Shown in pieces: positions 33,801 to 41,803 of a stretch of 64,000 nucleotides of DNA. The stretch's first letter is position 1, and the number at the start of each line of letters is the position of its first letter. The stretch spans positions 930,001-994,000 of the forward strand of contig NZ_JAFBIT010000001.1 of the NCBI RefSeq assembly GCF_021531715.1. The letters run 5' to 3'. The notes under the pieces were generated by a model. That model searched no databases and was not told the DNA's origin. It saw only the letters and a list, made by a program, of their open reading frames with translations. The stretch comes from Anaeromassilibacillus senegalensis. Its GTDB lineage: Bacteria > Bacillota > Clostridia > Oscillospirales > Acutalibacteraceae. The translations under genes were made by a program, and so were the position numbers.

Positions 33801-34397
33801 CTCAAGCTCAGAAAGGATATCGCGCAGGCGGATGAGATTCTCTTCGGCTTTCTGCAGACGGCGCTCCGCCTCCTCCTTGCGATACCGGTAGCGCGAGATG
33901 CCCGCCGCCTCTTCAAAAATTTCGCGCCGGTCCTCACTTTTTGCGGCGACGATGCTGTCGATCTTACCCTGACCGATGATCGAGTAGCCATCGCGCCCGA
34001 GGCCGGTGTCCATAAACAGCTCGTGCACGTCGCGCAGACGCACCATCGTCTTGTTGATGCGGTACTCGCTCTCGCCCGATCGATAGAATCGGCGCGTGAT
34101 CGCCACGGTGTCGCCGTCAAAGTTCAATCGTCGGTCTGTATTGTCGATCGTGATGGTGACCTCTGAAAAGCCCTGCGCCTTGCGCTGCGGCGTACCGCTG
34201 AAAATGACATCTTCCATTTTGGAGCAACGCAAAGCGCGCGTGGATTGCTCGCCGAGCACCCACCGCATCGCGTCGCTGATATTGCTTTTGCCGCTCCCGT
34301 TCGGTCCGACGACCGCCGTGATGCCCTTCTCAAATGTCAGGAGCGTTTTGTCCGGAAAGGTCTTGAAGCCCTGTAATTCCAGAGATTTAAGAAGCAT
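30831..34397 (-). CDS. smc: Chromosome segregation protein SMC
   Basis: 1188-aa SMC ATPase. The N-terminal head has Walker A GPNGSGKSNISDAMRWVLGE. Long coiled coils (about 165-500 and 670-1010) flank a hinge (about 510-660: LEGFTQSVKTVMRER through NAGGSFTGGSA). The C-terminal head has the signature LLSGGEKALVAISIYFAI and Walker B CVLDEIEAALDD. It condenses and organises the chromosome with ScpAB, whose genes are not in this window. Length and architecture are normal. Confidence 0.97.
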   Translation of the reverse strand: MLLKSLELQGFKTFPDKTLLTFEKGITAVVGPNGSGKSNISDAMRWVLGEQSTRALRCSKMEDVIFSGTPQRKAQGFSEVTITIDNTDRRLNFDGDTVAITRRFYRSGESEYRINKTMVRLRDVHELFMDTGLGRDGYSIIGQGKIDSIVAAKSEDRREIFEEAAGISRYRYRKEEAERRLQKAEENLIRLRDILSELEGRVEPLRVQAEKAEKFIAFDAEKKKLEIGLWLETLNRSGRVVREAEEKISIAQSQYQEAEAALEKLAQEIERNFTETNGCTVQMETVRSEAAAADEDATRKEGEISVIENDIRHDAETVARLTAEIEEAAMSEKEIGREIAEKETAVKAKEAEIARHNSDFIAFTAELEALRSGTDSATKEIDAVSASLAELNAALAEARVRQTSAESSVQEIRSRADTVDSAIRESETRIAALEKEESELQTMLSDTLSRIQTAENAVRGYELRLESRRKKVEAAKAEADRLRLDANEQERRAKLLEDLERNLEGFTQSVKTVMRERERGNLQGIHGPVTRLLHVPREYAVALETALGAAMQNVVVDSEESAKAAIYLLKQRNSGRATFLPLNTIRGTALDKREFAGQPGFVGVASELCSCDAQYAGIRDSLLGRTVVAETLDSAAQIARKIRYRYRVVSLDGQVVNAGGSFTGGSAARNSGLLSRAGEIERIRKEAQKLHAAAQEAAGQFREAQQEAAHAAAQLDTARSELTMLGEDKIRFTAEAARAQRDVAAEKRSRQNFLEEKNNADGRIGALNDVIERAKDEAASLEEKACEARARMESMAGSRADQMQRCDEMARHLQELRLSGLAVQKDKETLEAAILALEARRGDRTDRVKLLESEIEACRAHTTERAAAIEALKAETQALRTAAEEKRGAVQQIAEKRASLEKRAGELRLEERETSAQRESIGLEVARLRERLQNLSREYDSIIAKLWEEYELTRREAEELGITVEDIPAARRRLTELKNKIKALGAVNVAAVVEYKEVSERYRFMKAQTDDVEKSKAELLKLIAELTRQMQTQFTERFAVINENFGKIFKDLFGGGSAQLLFTDESDILNSGIEIKVHPPGKIVSHIELLSGGEKALVAISIYFAIMRVSPPPFCVLDEIEAALDDVNVTRYANYLRRMNEHTQFIVITHRRGTMEEADVLYGVTMQDQGISKLLSLRTHEVEEKLGL

Positions 34398-34409
34398 GGA
34401 TTCACCTGC

Positions 34410-35399
34410 CTAAAGTATCCTGAATGTTCTGCCGGGGACGTCCGCCGCCGGCCGAATCTGGACGGAAAAATCCGCCGACAGAAGCGCTACGAGATTCTGC
34501 CGCTTCTGTCCGATCGCCGTGGAAAGCATGCGGGGATTGACCTCCACCACCGCTTCCCGGACGCCGCATTCCCTCAGCGCCGCCATGAGCTGCGTCAAAA
34601 AAATGCGGCTGCGGCACAGTTCCATAAACGCCGGGTGGTACGGCCCCGCAACGCGGTTTTCGAGCTCTTCGCTCGCGTGCAGACCGACGCGGATCAGCCG
34701 CACGCCCTGCTCCTCGATCATTGGGATCAGCTTCGCACAGAGCGAAACCGCGTCCTCGAGCGTCTGCGGCACATACTGCCCCGCGCGATACCAGTCGCAT
34801 AACTGGGTGTTTTCGAGCACGATGGTCGGGTAGATCCGCATGGTGTCCGGCATGAGCGCCAGAAGCGCTTTCGCGGTCGCGACTGCTTTCTCGTCGCTGT
34901 CGCCGGGCAGACCGGTCATCATCTGCAGCCCGAGCTCGAAGCCGTATGCATGAATCAGCGCCGATGCGCGGCAAACGTCCTGTGCCGTATGCCCGCGCCG
35001 GTTTATACTGAGCACACCATCGTCCATCGACTGCGCGCCGAGCTCAATCGCCGTCACGCCGTACGCTTTCAGAAGCGTCAGCCGTTCGCGGTCGATCGCG
35101 TCCGGGCGCGTGGAGCAGCGGATACCGGCAAAGCCGTACCGTTCGCACGCATCGTGCGCCACACGGAGCAGGTCGGTCATATAGCAGCGGTCAATCGCCG
35201 TGAAGCTGCCGCCGAAGAAGGCGATCTCCGTGTTCTGCACGCGCGCCCCCATCTGCCCCGCCGCGCGGCGAAGCGTTTCCTCCACCGACTGCACGGTCGG
35301 CTGCGTGCTTTCGCCCGTGATGCGCCGCTGGTTGCAGAAGCTGCACTGCTCGGGACAGCCGCTGTGCGGGATAAAAACCGAGATATTTGCGTGCTTAAT
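34410..35399 (-). CDS. Elp3-like radical SAM protein, apparent ATT start
   Basis: 329-aa radical SAM protein with the cluster motif CPEQCSFC (CxxxCxxC, residues 15-22). FFGGSFTAIDRCYM, GIRCSTRPDAID and GFELGLQMMTGLPGDSDE are the radical SAM/Elp3-type blocks, followed by a C-terminal Radical_SAM_C region. There is no acetyltransferase domain. The reaction is unknown; tRNA modification is a family-level guess. The Cys motif lies upstream of every ATG/GTG/TTG in this frame: the first GTG, at 35294, is past it. The reading frame opens just after a TGA, and the only plausible start is ATT at 35397-35399. It lies ten bases after GGAG and gives an N-terminus of family type. The ATT overlaps the rnc stop. 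Confidence 0.85.
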   Translation of the reverse strand: MKHANISVFIPHSGCPEQCSFCNQRRITGESTQPTVQSVEETLRRAAGQMGARVQNTEIAFFGGSFTAIDRCYMTDLLRVAHDACERYGFAGIRCSTRPDAIDRERLTLLKAYGVTAIELGAQSMDDGVLSINRRGHTAQDVCRASALIHAYGFELGLQMMTGLPGDSDEKAVATAKALLALMPDTMRIYPTIVLENTQLCDWYRAGQYVPQTLEDAVSLCAKLIPMIEEQGVRLIRVGLHASEELENRVAGPYHPAFMELCRSRIFLTQLMAALRECGVREAVVEVNPRMLSTAIGQKRQNLVALLSADFSVQIRPAADVPGRTFRIL

Positions 35400-36081
35400 A
35401 GCCCATCAGCTCCAATGCCTCGCGTGCGGCCTGCTGCTCGGCTTCCTTTTTGCTGCGTCCGCCGCCCTTGCCGATCACGTTGCTGTTCAGATGAACTTCC
35501 ACCGTGAAATGCTTGTCGTGGTCGGGGCCGTGCTCGCCGGTCAGAACGTATTCGAGCCGCTCGCCGGGATTCTGCTGGATGATCTCCTGCAGCATTGTTT
35601 TGTGATCTTTGAACGGCCGCTCGCCCGCCGATTTCGCCGCAGGCTCGATGAAGCGCAGGACGAAGCGCTTTGCCTCCTCGAGGCTGCCGGAATCGAGATA
35701 GATCGCCGCCGTGATGGATTCAAACACGTCCGCCAGAATGCTCGGGCGCTCCCGGCCGCCGGAATGCTGCTCGCCGTGGCTCAGGCGCAGCAGCTCGCCC
35801 GCGCCGAAGCTGCGCGTAAAGCCGCAAAGAGACTTCTCGCAGACGAGAGACGCGCGCTTTTTCGTCAGCTTACCCTCGGGCAGATCGGGAAACGCCGTGT
35901 ACAGGTATTCCGCCGTCACAAAGCCGAGGATGGAATCGCCCAGAAACTCCAGCCGCTCGTAACTGATCGTTCTGCCGCGGCTCTCGTTCGCGTAGGAGGA
36001 ATGCGTGAGCGCCGTCTGGAGCAGCGTACGGTCGCGAAAGCTGTATCCGATTTTCTTTTCAAATTCTTCGAGTGATTTCAT
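35395..36081 (-). CDS. rnc: Ribonuclease III
   Basis: 228-aa RNase III. The catalytic domain has LTHSSYANESRG, the signature YERLEFLGDSILGFV and DVFESITAAIYLDSG, which holds the catalytic Asp/Glu. The C-terminal dsRNA-binding domain runs from about 160 (NPGERLEYVL through GKGGGRSKKEAEQQAAREAL). It processes rRNA precursors and dsRNA. The ATG at 36081 is the family start. It lies 21 bp after plsX and shares its stop with the start of the radical SAM gene. Confidence 0.96.
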   Translation of the reverse strand: MKSLEEFEKKIGYSFRDRTLLQTALTHSSYANESRGRTISYERLEFLGDSILGFVTAEYLYTAFPDLPEGKLTKKRASLVCEKSLCGFTRSFGAGELLRLSHGEQHSGGRERPSILADVFESITAAIYLDSGSLEEAKRFVLRFIEPAAKSAGERPFKDHKTMLQEIIQQNPGERLEYVLTGEHGPDHDKHFTVEVHLNSNVIGKGGGRSKKEAEQQAAREALELMGY

Positions 36082-36102
36082 ACACAAATCCTATGTTCAG
36101 TT

Positions 36103-37110
36103 TTATTCGTCTTCCTTATGTTCCGCCGCCGCGCGGATCTCGTCGATGATGTTCGACTCCGCATATTTCACTGTGAGCGCGATCGCGTTTTTCAGCGTGT
36201 TCGCCTTCGCACTGCCGTGCACCTTGAATACCGGCTTTGCGCAGCCGAGGATCGGCGCGCCGCCGTATTCGTTGTAATCGAGCTGCTTTTTGAGCGCCTT
36301 CATGTCGTTCAGCACGACGGCAGCCGCCAGCTTGTTCTTGAGATTCTTCTTGAAAACCGCTTTGAATTTATCCATGAGCGCCATCGCGACGCCCTCGTAC
36401 ATTTTGAGCATGATGTTGCCCGTAAAGCCGTCGCAGACGACGACGTCCGCCGCGTCATACGGGACATCCCGCGCCTCGATGTTACCGATGAAGTGGAGGT
36501 CGCGGCGCGCGGAAAGCAGTTTATACGCCTCGTGCTGAAGCTCGCCGCCCTTGTGCTCCTCGGTGCCGACGTTTGCGAGGCCGACACGCGGATTCTGAAG
36601 CCCCATGACCTTCTGCATGTATACCGAGCCCATCAGGCCGAACTGTTCGAGCATTTCAGGCCTGCACTCATTGTTCGCACCGCCGTCCGCCAGCATGAAG
36701 AAGCCCTCTGATTTCGGCATCAGCGGCGCAAACGCCACGCGCTTGATGCCCTTGATGCGCTTGACGATCAGTGTGGAGCCAACCACCAGCGCGCCGCTGT
36801 TTCCGGCGGACGCAAAAGCATCTCCCTTTCCCTCGGCGAGCGCACGCAGACCGACCGCCATCGAGCTGTTCTTTTTCGCGCGCATGATATCCGTCGGCTC
36901 ATCCTCCATCGTGATGACGTCCGGACAGTCGAGAATCTCAAAACCCTGGATATCGACGCCGACACGCGACGCAGCTTCTTTGATCTTTTCTTCTCTGCCC
37001 GAAAGCACGATCTGTACCCCGAGCTCGTCCGCTGCCATGCGGCATCCCTTCAGAATTTCGTCCGGCGCGTGGTCGCCGCCAAAGGCGTCCACAATGATTC
37101 TTTTTGCCAT
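36103..37110 (-). CDS. plsX: Phosphate acyltransferase PlsX
   Basis: 335-aa PlsX, which makes acyl phosphate from acyl-ACP for phospholipid synthesis with PlsY. Signatures are RIIVDAFGGDHAPDEILKG, ASAGNSGALVVGSTLIV, ADGGANNECRPEML, VCDGFTGNIMLKMYEG and EYGGAPILGC. The usual downstream acpP is absent; rnc follows directly. Confidence 0.96.
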   Translation of the reverse strand: MAKRIIVDAFGGDHAPDEILKGCRMAADELGVQIVLSGREEKIKEAASRVGVDIQGFEILDCPDVITMEDEPTDIMRAKKNSSMAVGLRALAEGKGDAFASAGNSGALVVGSTLIVKRIKGIKRVAFAPLMPKSEGFFMLADGGANNECRPEMLEQFGLMGSVYMQKVMGLQNPRVGLANVGTEEHKGGELQHEAYKLLSARRDLHFIGNIEARDVPYDAADVVVCDGFTGNIMLKMYEGVAMALMDKFKAVFKKNLKNKLAAAVVLNDMKALKKQLDYNEYGGAPILGCAKPVFKVHGSAKANTLKNAIALTVKYAESNIIDEIRAAAEHKEDE

Positions 37111-37134
37111 ACCCATACAGCTCCTTCCCTATTT

Positions 37135-38469
37135 TCAGTCTTTCATACCGTTTTCCGCAAGGCATGTATCCAGATCATCCAGCGCACGCCCGGCAAACGC
37201 CTCGTACCGCGCGCGCTTGTCGCGGATATGCGGCTCGATCGGCGGAAAAATGCCAAAGTTCGCGCCCATCGGCTGGAAATCCTTCGATTCGCTGTGCGCC
37301 ACATGGCCCGCCAGCGCGCCCATCATCGTCGTTTCCGGCAAAATCAGCGGCGTTTTTCCCTCGAGCCTGCGCACCGCGTTAATGCCCGCAAGGATGCCCG
37401 AGGCCGCCGACTCCATATAGCCTTCCACACCGGTCATCTGCCCGGCAAAAAACAGTTCCGGTCGTTCCCGCAGAGAGAAATCCGCGTTCAGAAGCTTCGG
37501 CGAATCGAGGAACGTATTGCGGTGCATCACGCCGTAGCGCATGTATTCCGCGTTCCGCAGACCCGGGATCAGCCCGAACACACGCTTCTGCTCGGGGAAT
37601 TTCAGGTTCGTCTGAAAGCCCACGAGATTAAAAAGCGTTTTTTCCTTATTCTCCGTGCGAAGCTGCACAACCGCCCATGGACGGCGCCCTGTGCGCGGAT
37701 CGCGCAGGCCGACCGGCTTTAGCGGGCCGAACCGAATGGTGTCGTGTCCGCGCTGCGCCATGACCTCGATCGGCATACAGCCCTCGTAGACCTTCGGGTT
37801 CATCACATCGAAATCGTGTATCGGCGCGCGCTCCGCCGTGACAAGCGCTTCGTAAAATGCCTCATATTCCTCTTTGTTCATCGGACAGTTGATGTAATCG
37901 TCGTCGCCCTTGTCGTAGCGCGATGCCGTGAAGCAGTGCTCCATGTCGAGACTTTCGCGTGTGACGATCGGCGCGGCCGCGTCAAAAAAGCTCAGCGCAC
38001 CGCCGCACAGCGATGTGATCTTTTCAGCAAGCGCATCACTTGTCAGCGGACCGCTCGCAATCACGGTCACGCCCGTCTCCGGGATGTCCGTGACCTCGCC
38101 CGTGATGACCTCGACATTCGGATGCGAGCGGATTTTCTCCGTTGCCATCTCCGAAAAGAGGTCGCGATCGACGGCCAGCGCGCCGCCGGCCGGCACACGC
38201 GCCTCTTCGGCGCATGTGGTCAGCAGCGAGCCGAGACGCCGCATTTCTTCTTTTAATAGCCCCGCCGCGCTGTCGATACGCGCCGCTTTGAGCGAATTGG
38301 AGCAGATCAGCTCCGCAAAGCCCGCACTCTTATGCGCCGGAGAAAACTTCACCGGCTTCATCTCGTGCAGACGGACGCTATAGCCGGCGTTTGCGATCTG
38401 CCACGCCGCTTCGACGCCGGCAAGCCCGGCGCCGATCACCGTGACGGTCTGTTCGTCATTCCTCATCAT
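37135..38469 (-). CDS. trmFO: Methylenetetrahydrofolate-tRNA uracil-5-methyltransferase TrmFO
   Basis: 444-aa folate/FAD-dependent enzyme that makes m5U54 in tRNA. The FAD motif VTVIGAGLAGVEAAWQIA is at the N-terminus. CSNSLKAARIDSAAGLLKEE, ESLDMEHCFTASRYDKGDDD and FFAGQMTGVEGYMESAASG are family blocks. The start is one of two adjacent ATGs (38469 or 38466) and overlaps the topA 3' end by about 14 bp. This is the typical topA-trmFO pair of Firmicutes. Confidence 0.96.
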   Translation of the reverse strand: MMRNDEQTVTVIGAGLAGVEAAWQIANAGYSVRLHEMKPVKFSPAHKSAGFAELICSNSLKAARIDSAAGLLKEEMRRLGSLLTTCAEEARVPAGGALAVDRDLFSEMATEKIRSHPNVEVITGEVTDIPETGVTVIASGPLTSDALAEKITSLCGGALSFFDAAAPIVTRESLDMEHCFTASRYDKGDDDYINCPMNKEEYEAFYEALVTAERAPIHDFDVMNPKVYEGCMPIEVMAQRGHDTIRFGPLKPVGLRDPRTGRRPWAVVQLRTENKEKTLFNLVGFQTNLKFPEQKRVFGLIPGLRNAEYMRYGVMHRNTFLDSPKLLNADFSLRERPELFFAGQMTGVEGYMESAASGILAGINAVRRLEGKTPLILPETTMMGALAGHVAHSESKDFQPMGANFGIFPPIEPHIRDKRARYEAFAGRALDDLDTCLAENGMKD

Positions 38470-40543
38470 CTTTTTTAAACGTATAGGTACAATCCGGCGT
38501 GACGCAATACAGCGTCTTCGCCTTATCCTTCTTCTGCAGCAGCACCTTGCCGCAAACCGGGCAGATCTGATCCGACGGCGGATCCCACGAAACGAAATTG
38601 CACGCCGGGTATTGGTCGCAGCCGTAAAAGACACGGCCGCGCTTCGATTTCTTCTCAATGATCTTGCCGCCGCATTTCGGACAAACCGCGCCGGTATCGT
38701 TGACGATCTTCATGACGGTCTTGCATTCCGGATAACCGGAGCAGGCGATGAATTTGCCGTAGCGTCCGAATTTGACGACCATCGGCTTGCCGCAGTTCGG
38801 GCAGACGTAATCCGTCTGATCCTCCTTGAGCTGGATCTTCACGCCGTCCATTTCAGTTTTGGCCTTTTTCAGCGTCTTCTCAAAGTCGCCGTAGAAATCG
38901 TGCAGCGTCTCGACCCAATCGGTCTGACCGCTCTGCACCTCGTCAAGCTCCTTTTCCACCTCGGCGGTGAACTTGATGTTGACGATTTTCGGAAAACGCT
39001 CTTTCATCAGCTTCGTGATGACCTCGCCGAGCTCCGTCGGCTTGAAAGACTTGCCCTCGCGCGTGACGTACTCGCGGCTCGTGATCGTCGTGATCGTCGC
39101 GGCATACGTGGACGGACGGCCGATGCCGTTCTCCTCAAGCGTCTTGATCAGCGACGCTTCGGTGTAGCGTGCGGGCGGCTGCGTGAAGTGCTGGCTGCCC
39201 TTGAGCTCGCGCACCTTGAGCGCCATGCCGGCCTCGAGCTTCGGCAGATCCTTGCCCTTTTCCTCCTCAACGTCGCGGCCCTCCTCGTAGAGCACCGTGT
39301 AGCCGTCGAACGCGACGTTGTAGCCGGATGCCTTGAAGATGTAATCGCCGGCAGAGATGACCGCCTGTGTCGTATTGAGCACACAGTTTGCCATCTGGCA
39401 GGCAACAAAGCGCTCCCAGATCAGCTTGTAGAGCTTATACTGGTCTTTGGTCAGCGACGCTTCCACGTCCTTCGGCGTCAGCGCCACGGAGGTCGGGCGG
39501 ATCGCCTCGTGACCGTCCTGTGCGTTGGCGCGCGCCTTGTAGTGGCGCGGCTTCGCGGGCAGATAGCTCTTGCCCCAACGGTCGCCGATGAACTGCACCG
39601 CCTCCTGCACGGCGTCCTCGGAGAGGCGCAGCGAGTCGGTACGCATGTACGTGATCAGACCGACCGCGCCCATGCCCTGAATCTCGACGCCTTCGTAAAG
39701 CTCCTGTGCGGCCTTCATCGTGCGCTTCGCCTGGAAACCCAGCTTGCGCGACGCCTCCTGCTGCAAGGTGGACGTGATAAACGGCGGCGCGGGCTGCTTG
39801 TTTTTCTTGCCCTTCTTGACGGAGTCGACGGTAAACGACGCGTTCTCAAGCGCCGCCAAAATTGCATCCGCCTGCTCCTTATTTGTGATCTTGATTTCGC
39901 CGCTGCGGTCGCCGTAGAACGATGCACCGAAGATGCTCCGCGAGCCCTCGGCGGTCAGACGCGCGTCGATCGACCAGTATTCCTCCGGCTTAAACGCGCG
40001 GATCTCCTCCTCGCGGTCGACGATGATGCGCAGCGCAACGGACTGCACGCGCCCGGCGGAAAGGCCGCGGCGGATCGTCTTGGCGAGGAATGGGCTGAGC
40101 GAATAGCCGACGAGGCGGTCGAGAATGCGGCGCGCCTGCTGGGCGTTGACGAGGTTCAGGTCGATGGAGCGCGGATGCGCCATGCCCTCCGTCACGCCGG
40201 TTTTGGTGATCTCATTGAAGGTGACACGGTTCATCTCGTGCTCATCGAGTCCGAGAATATACGCAAGATGCCACGAAATCGCTTCTCCTTCACGGTCGGG
40301 GTCGGTTGCGAGGTACACGGTTTCGGATTCCTCCGCCGCCTCCTTCAGCTCGGAAACGAGCTTCTCCTTGCCCTTGATGATCGCGTATTTCGGCTTGAAG
40401 TCGTTTTTGACATCAACGCACAGACGCGCCTTCGGCAGGTCGCGCACGTGCCCCATGGAAGCGATGACTTCATACCCGCTTCCAAGATATTTCTTAATCG
40501 TTTTGGCCTTTGCAGGCGACTCCACGATAACCAGCTTGGACAT
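38456..40543 (-). CDS. topA: DNA topoisomerase I
   Basis: 695-aa type IA topoisomerase that relaxes negative supercoils. The Toprim domain begins MSKLVIVESPAKAKTIKKYL and contains ATDPDREGEAISWHL. The active-site tyrosine is in GLITYMRTDSLRLS. The GRVQSVAL and IGRPSTYA blocks are present. Three C-terminal four-Cys zinc ribbons follow (CPNCG...CSGYPEC, CPKCG...CDQYPAC, CPVCG...CVTPDC). It is the first gene of the long run to leuS and has its own promoter inside the 3' end of dprA. Confidence 0.97.
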   Translation of the reverse strand: MSKLVIVESPAKAKTIKKYLGSGYEVIASMGHVRDLPKARLCVDVKNDFKPKYAIIKGKEKLVSELKEAAEESETVYLATDPDREGEAISWHLAYILGLDEHEMNRVTFNEITKTGVTEGMAHPRSIDLNLVNAQQARRILDRLVGYSLSPFLAKTIRRGLSAGRVQSVALRIIVDREEEIRAFKPEEYWSIDARLTAEGSRSIFGASFYGDRSGEIKITNKEQADAILAALENASFTVDSVKKGKKNKQPAPPFITSTLQQEASRKLGFQAKRTMKAAQELYEGVEIQGMGAVGLITYMRTDSLRLSEDAVQEAVQFIGDRWGKSYLPAKPRHYKARANAQDGHEAIRPTSVALTPKDVEASLTKDQYKLYKLIWERFVACQMANCVLNTTQAVISAGDYIFKASGYNVAFDGYTVLYEEGRDVEEEKGKDLPKLEAGMALKVRELKGSQHFTQPPARYTEASLIKTLEENGIGRPSTYAATITTITSREYVTREGKSFKPTELGEVITKLMKERFPKIVNIKFTAEVEKELDEVQSGQTDWVETLHDFYGDFEKTLKKAKTEMDGVKIQLKEDQTDYVCPNCGKPMVVKFGRYGKFIACSGYPECKTVMKIVNDTGAVCPKCGGKIIEKKSKRGRVFYGCDQYPACNFVSWDPPSDQICPVCGKVLLQKKDKAKTLYCVTPDCTYTFKKDDEE

Positions 40544-40604
40544 ATCAGGTCTCCTTATCTATGATTTACGCCGTTTGTGCGTTATATTTTGCTCTAATCT
40601 GTTT

Positions 40605-40633
40605 AGTATACAATGTTTTTACGATTTTGTAAA
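40605..40633 (-). promoter_or_regulatory. Promoter of topA and downstream genes
   Basis: TTTACA (40628-40633) - 17 bp - TATACT (40605-40610) on the minus strand. The -35 box lies inside the last codons of dprA, and the leader to the topA ATG is about 55 nt. Confidence 0.72.
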
Positions 40634-41803
40634 CCTCTGTCCGGGATAAGTCCGGATCAAATCGTACAATTCCAGCTCCGTCAGCGCAGCGAGAACGGTA
40701 GCAGCGGTAAGCCCCGCTTCGGATTCAAGCTGCGAAGCGTGCTTCGGAGTATCGTCCAGCGCGCCGAAAACCTTCCGAGCATCCTCCGATAGGCCCGCCG
40801 GCATGGCATCGGGATCCGCTCCCGGCTCCTCTGTGCCGGAATCGGAAAGCATCCCGGAACGCGTGCGCACCTTAACGCGCTTCTGAATGCTCTGCGCCGC
40901 CTGCTCGATCTCCAGAAGACGCGTGCGTTTCCGACGTCCAGCAAACGTCTTGAGGATATCCTGCGCCGTGCGCACCCGTGAAGCGCCGTCTTCGACAAGG
41001 CCGATACAGCCCGCGAACGCCACTTCATCCTCACCTATGAAAGCGAAAACCTCGCGATTCTGCTCAACCGCATATTTCGCTGTGATCAGAGCGCCGCTCT
41101 TTTTGGGCGCTTCCGCAATGAGCACGCCGTGTGCAAGGCCGGAAATCAGCCGGTTGCGCGTCTGGAACGCCCCGCGCTGCACAGGCGTTTGCATCGGGTA
41201 TTCGGTGATAAGCGCGCCGCCCGAATCGAGAATCTCGCGTCGGAGAATCGCGTTGTCCATCAGATACGGATAATCGAGTCCGCAGGGCAGAACGGCGACC
41301 GTCCGGCCGCGCCCGTTCAAGGCGCCCTTATGCGCCTCAGAATCCACACCGAGCGCGCCTCCGCTGATCACAACCGCATCCTCAAGCGCGAGCTGATAGG
41401 AGATTTCCCGCGCCGCGTTCAGCCCGGCCCGGCTCGCCTTGCGCGTGCCGACAACGCCGATGGAAAGCGCGTCGGAAAATTCAGGCAGACTGCCGCGCAG
41501 ATAGAGCACGGCGGGCGGGTTGTAAATCTCTGTCAAAAGCGCCGGATATTCCGCACTCTCCGGCGTGAGCACCTGCTGGCCGAGCCGCAGGCAGTATTCG
41601 AGCGCCGCTTCCGCTTCGGGCAGCCCGTACGTGTTCAGCGCCGTCAGTTCCTTATCCGAAACAAAAGAAAAGTTGCTCCACAGACCGACGCCGCCCTTGT
41701 AAAACGCCGCCGCGCTGCCTGTACGGTTCACAAGCTGCACCGGCTTTGCGCTGCCCGGGCCGAACGCGTTCTGCAGCCAGATCCAATACACCCGGTTATC
41801 CAT
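40619..41803 (-). CDS. dprA: DNA processing protein DprA
   Basis: 394-aa DprA/Smf, which loads RecA on incoming single-stranded DNA in transformation. The N-terminal helical part precedes the Rossmann-like domain: IGVVGTRKASRAGLNAA, VISGGALGVDSEAHKGAL, VLPCGLDYPY and FQTRNRLISGLAHGVLIAEA. The C-terminal winged-helix domain (about 335-394) ends in TYPGQRFTKS. It overlaps the methyltransferase upstream by 8 bp and precedes topA, as in many Firmicutes. Confidence 0.94.
   Translation of the reverse strand: MDNRVYWIWLQNAFGPGSAKPVQLVNRTGSAAAFYKGGVGLWSNFSFVSDKELTALNTYGLPEAEAALEYCLRLGQQVLTPESAEYPALLTEIYNPPAVLYLRGSLPEFSDALSIGVVGTRKASRAGLNAAREISYQLALEDAVVISGGALGVDSEAHKGALNGRGRTVAVLPCGLDYPYLMDNAILRREILDSGGALITEYPMQTPVQRGAFQTRNRLISGLAHGVLIAEAPKKSGALITAKYAVEQNREVFAFIGEDEVAFAGCIGLVEDGASRVRTAQDILKTFAGRRKRTRLLEIEQAAQSIQKRVKVRTRSGMLSDSGTEEPGADPDAMPAGLSEDARKVFGALDDTPKHASQLESEAGLTAATVLAALTELELYDLIRTYPGQRFTKS

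Noticed and set aside
34410-35294. Shorter radical SAM gene starting at the first GTG (35294)
   Set aside because: It would lack the CxxxCxxC cluster motif and the family N-terminus; the upstream ATT start restores both.
38441-40564. 707-codon plus-strand open frame opposite topA
   Set aside because: It is a shadow of topA; no recognisable domain or start signal.
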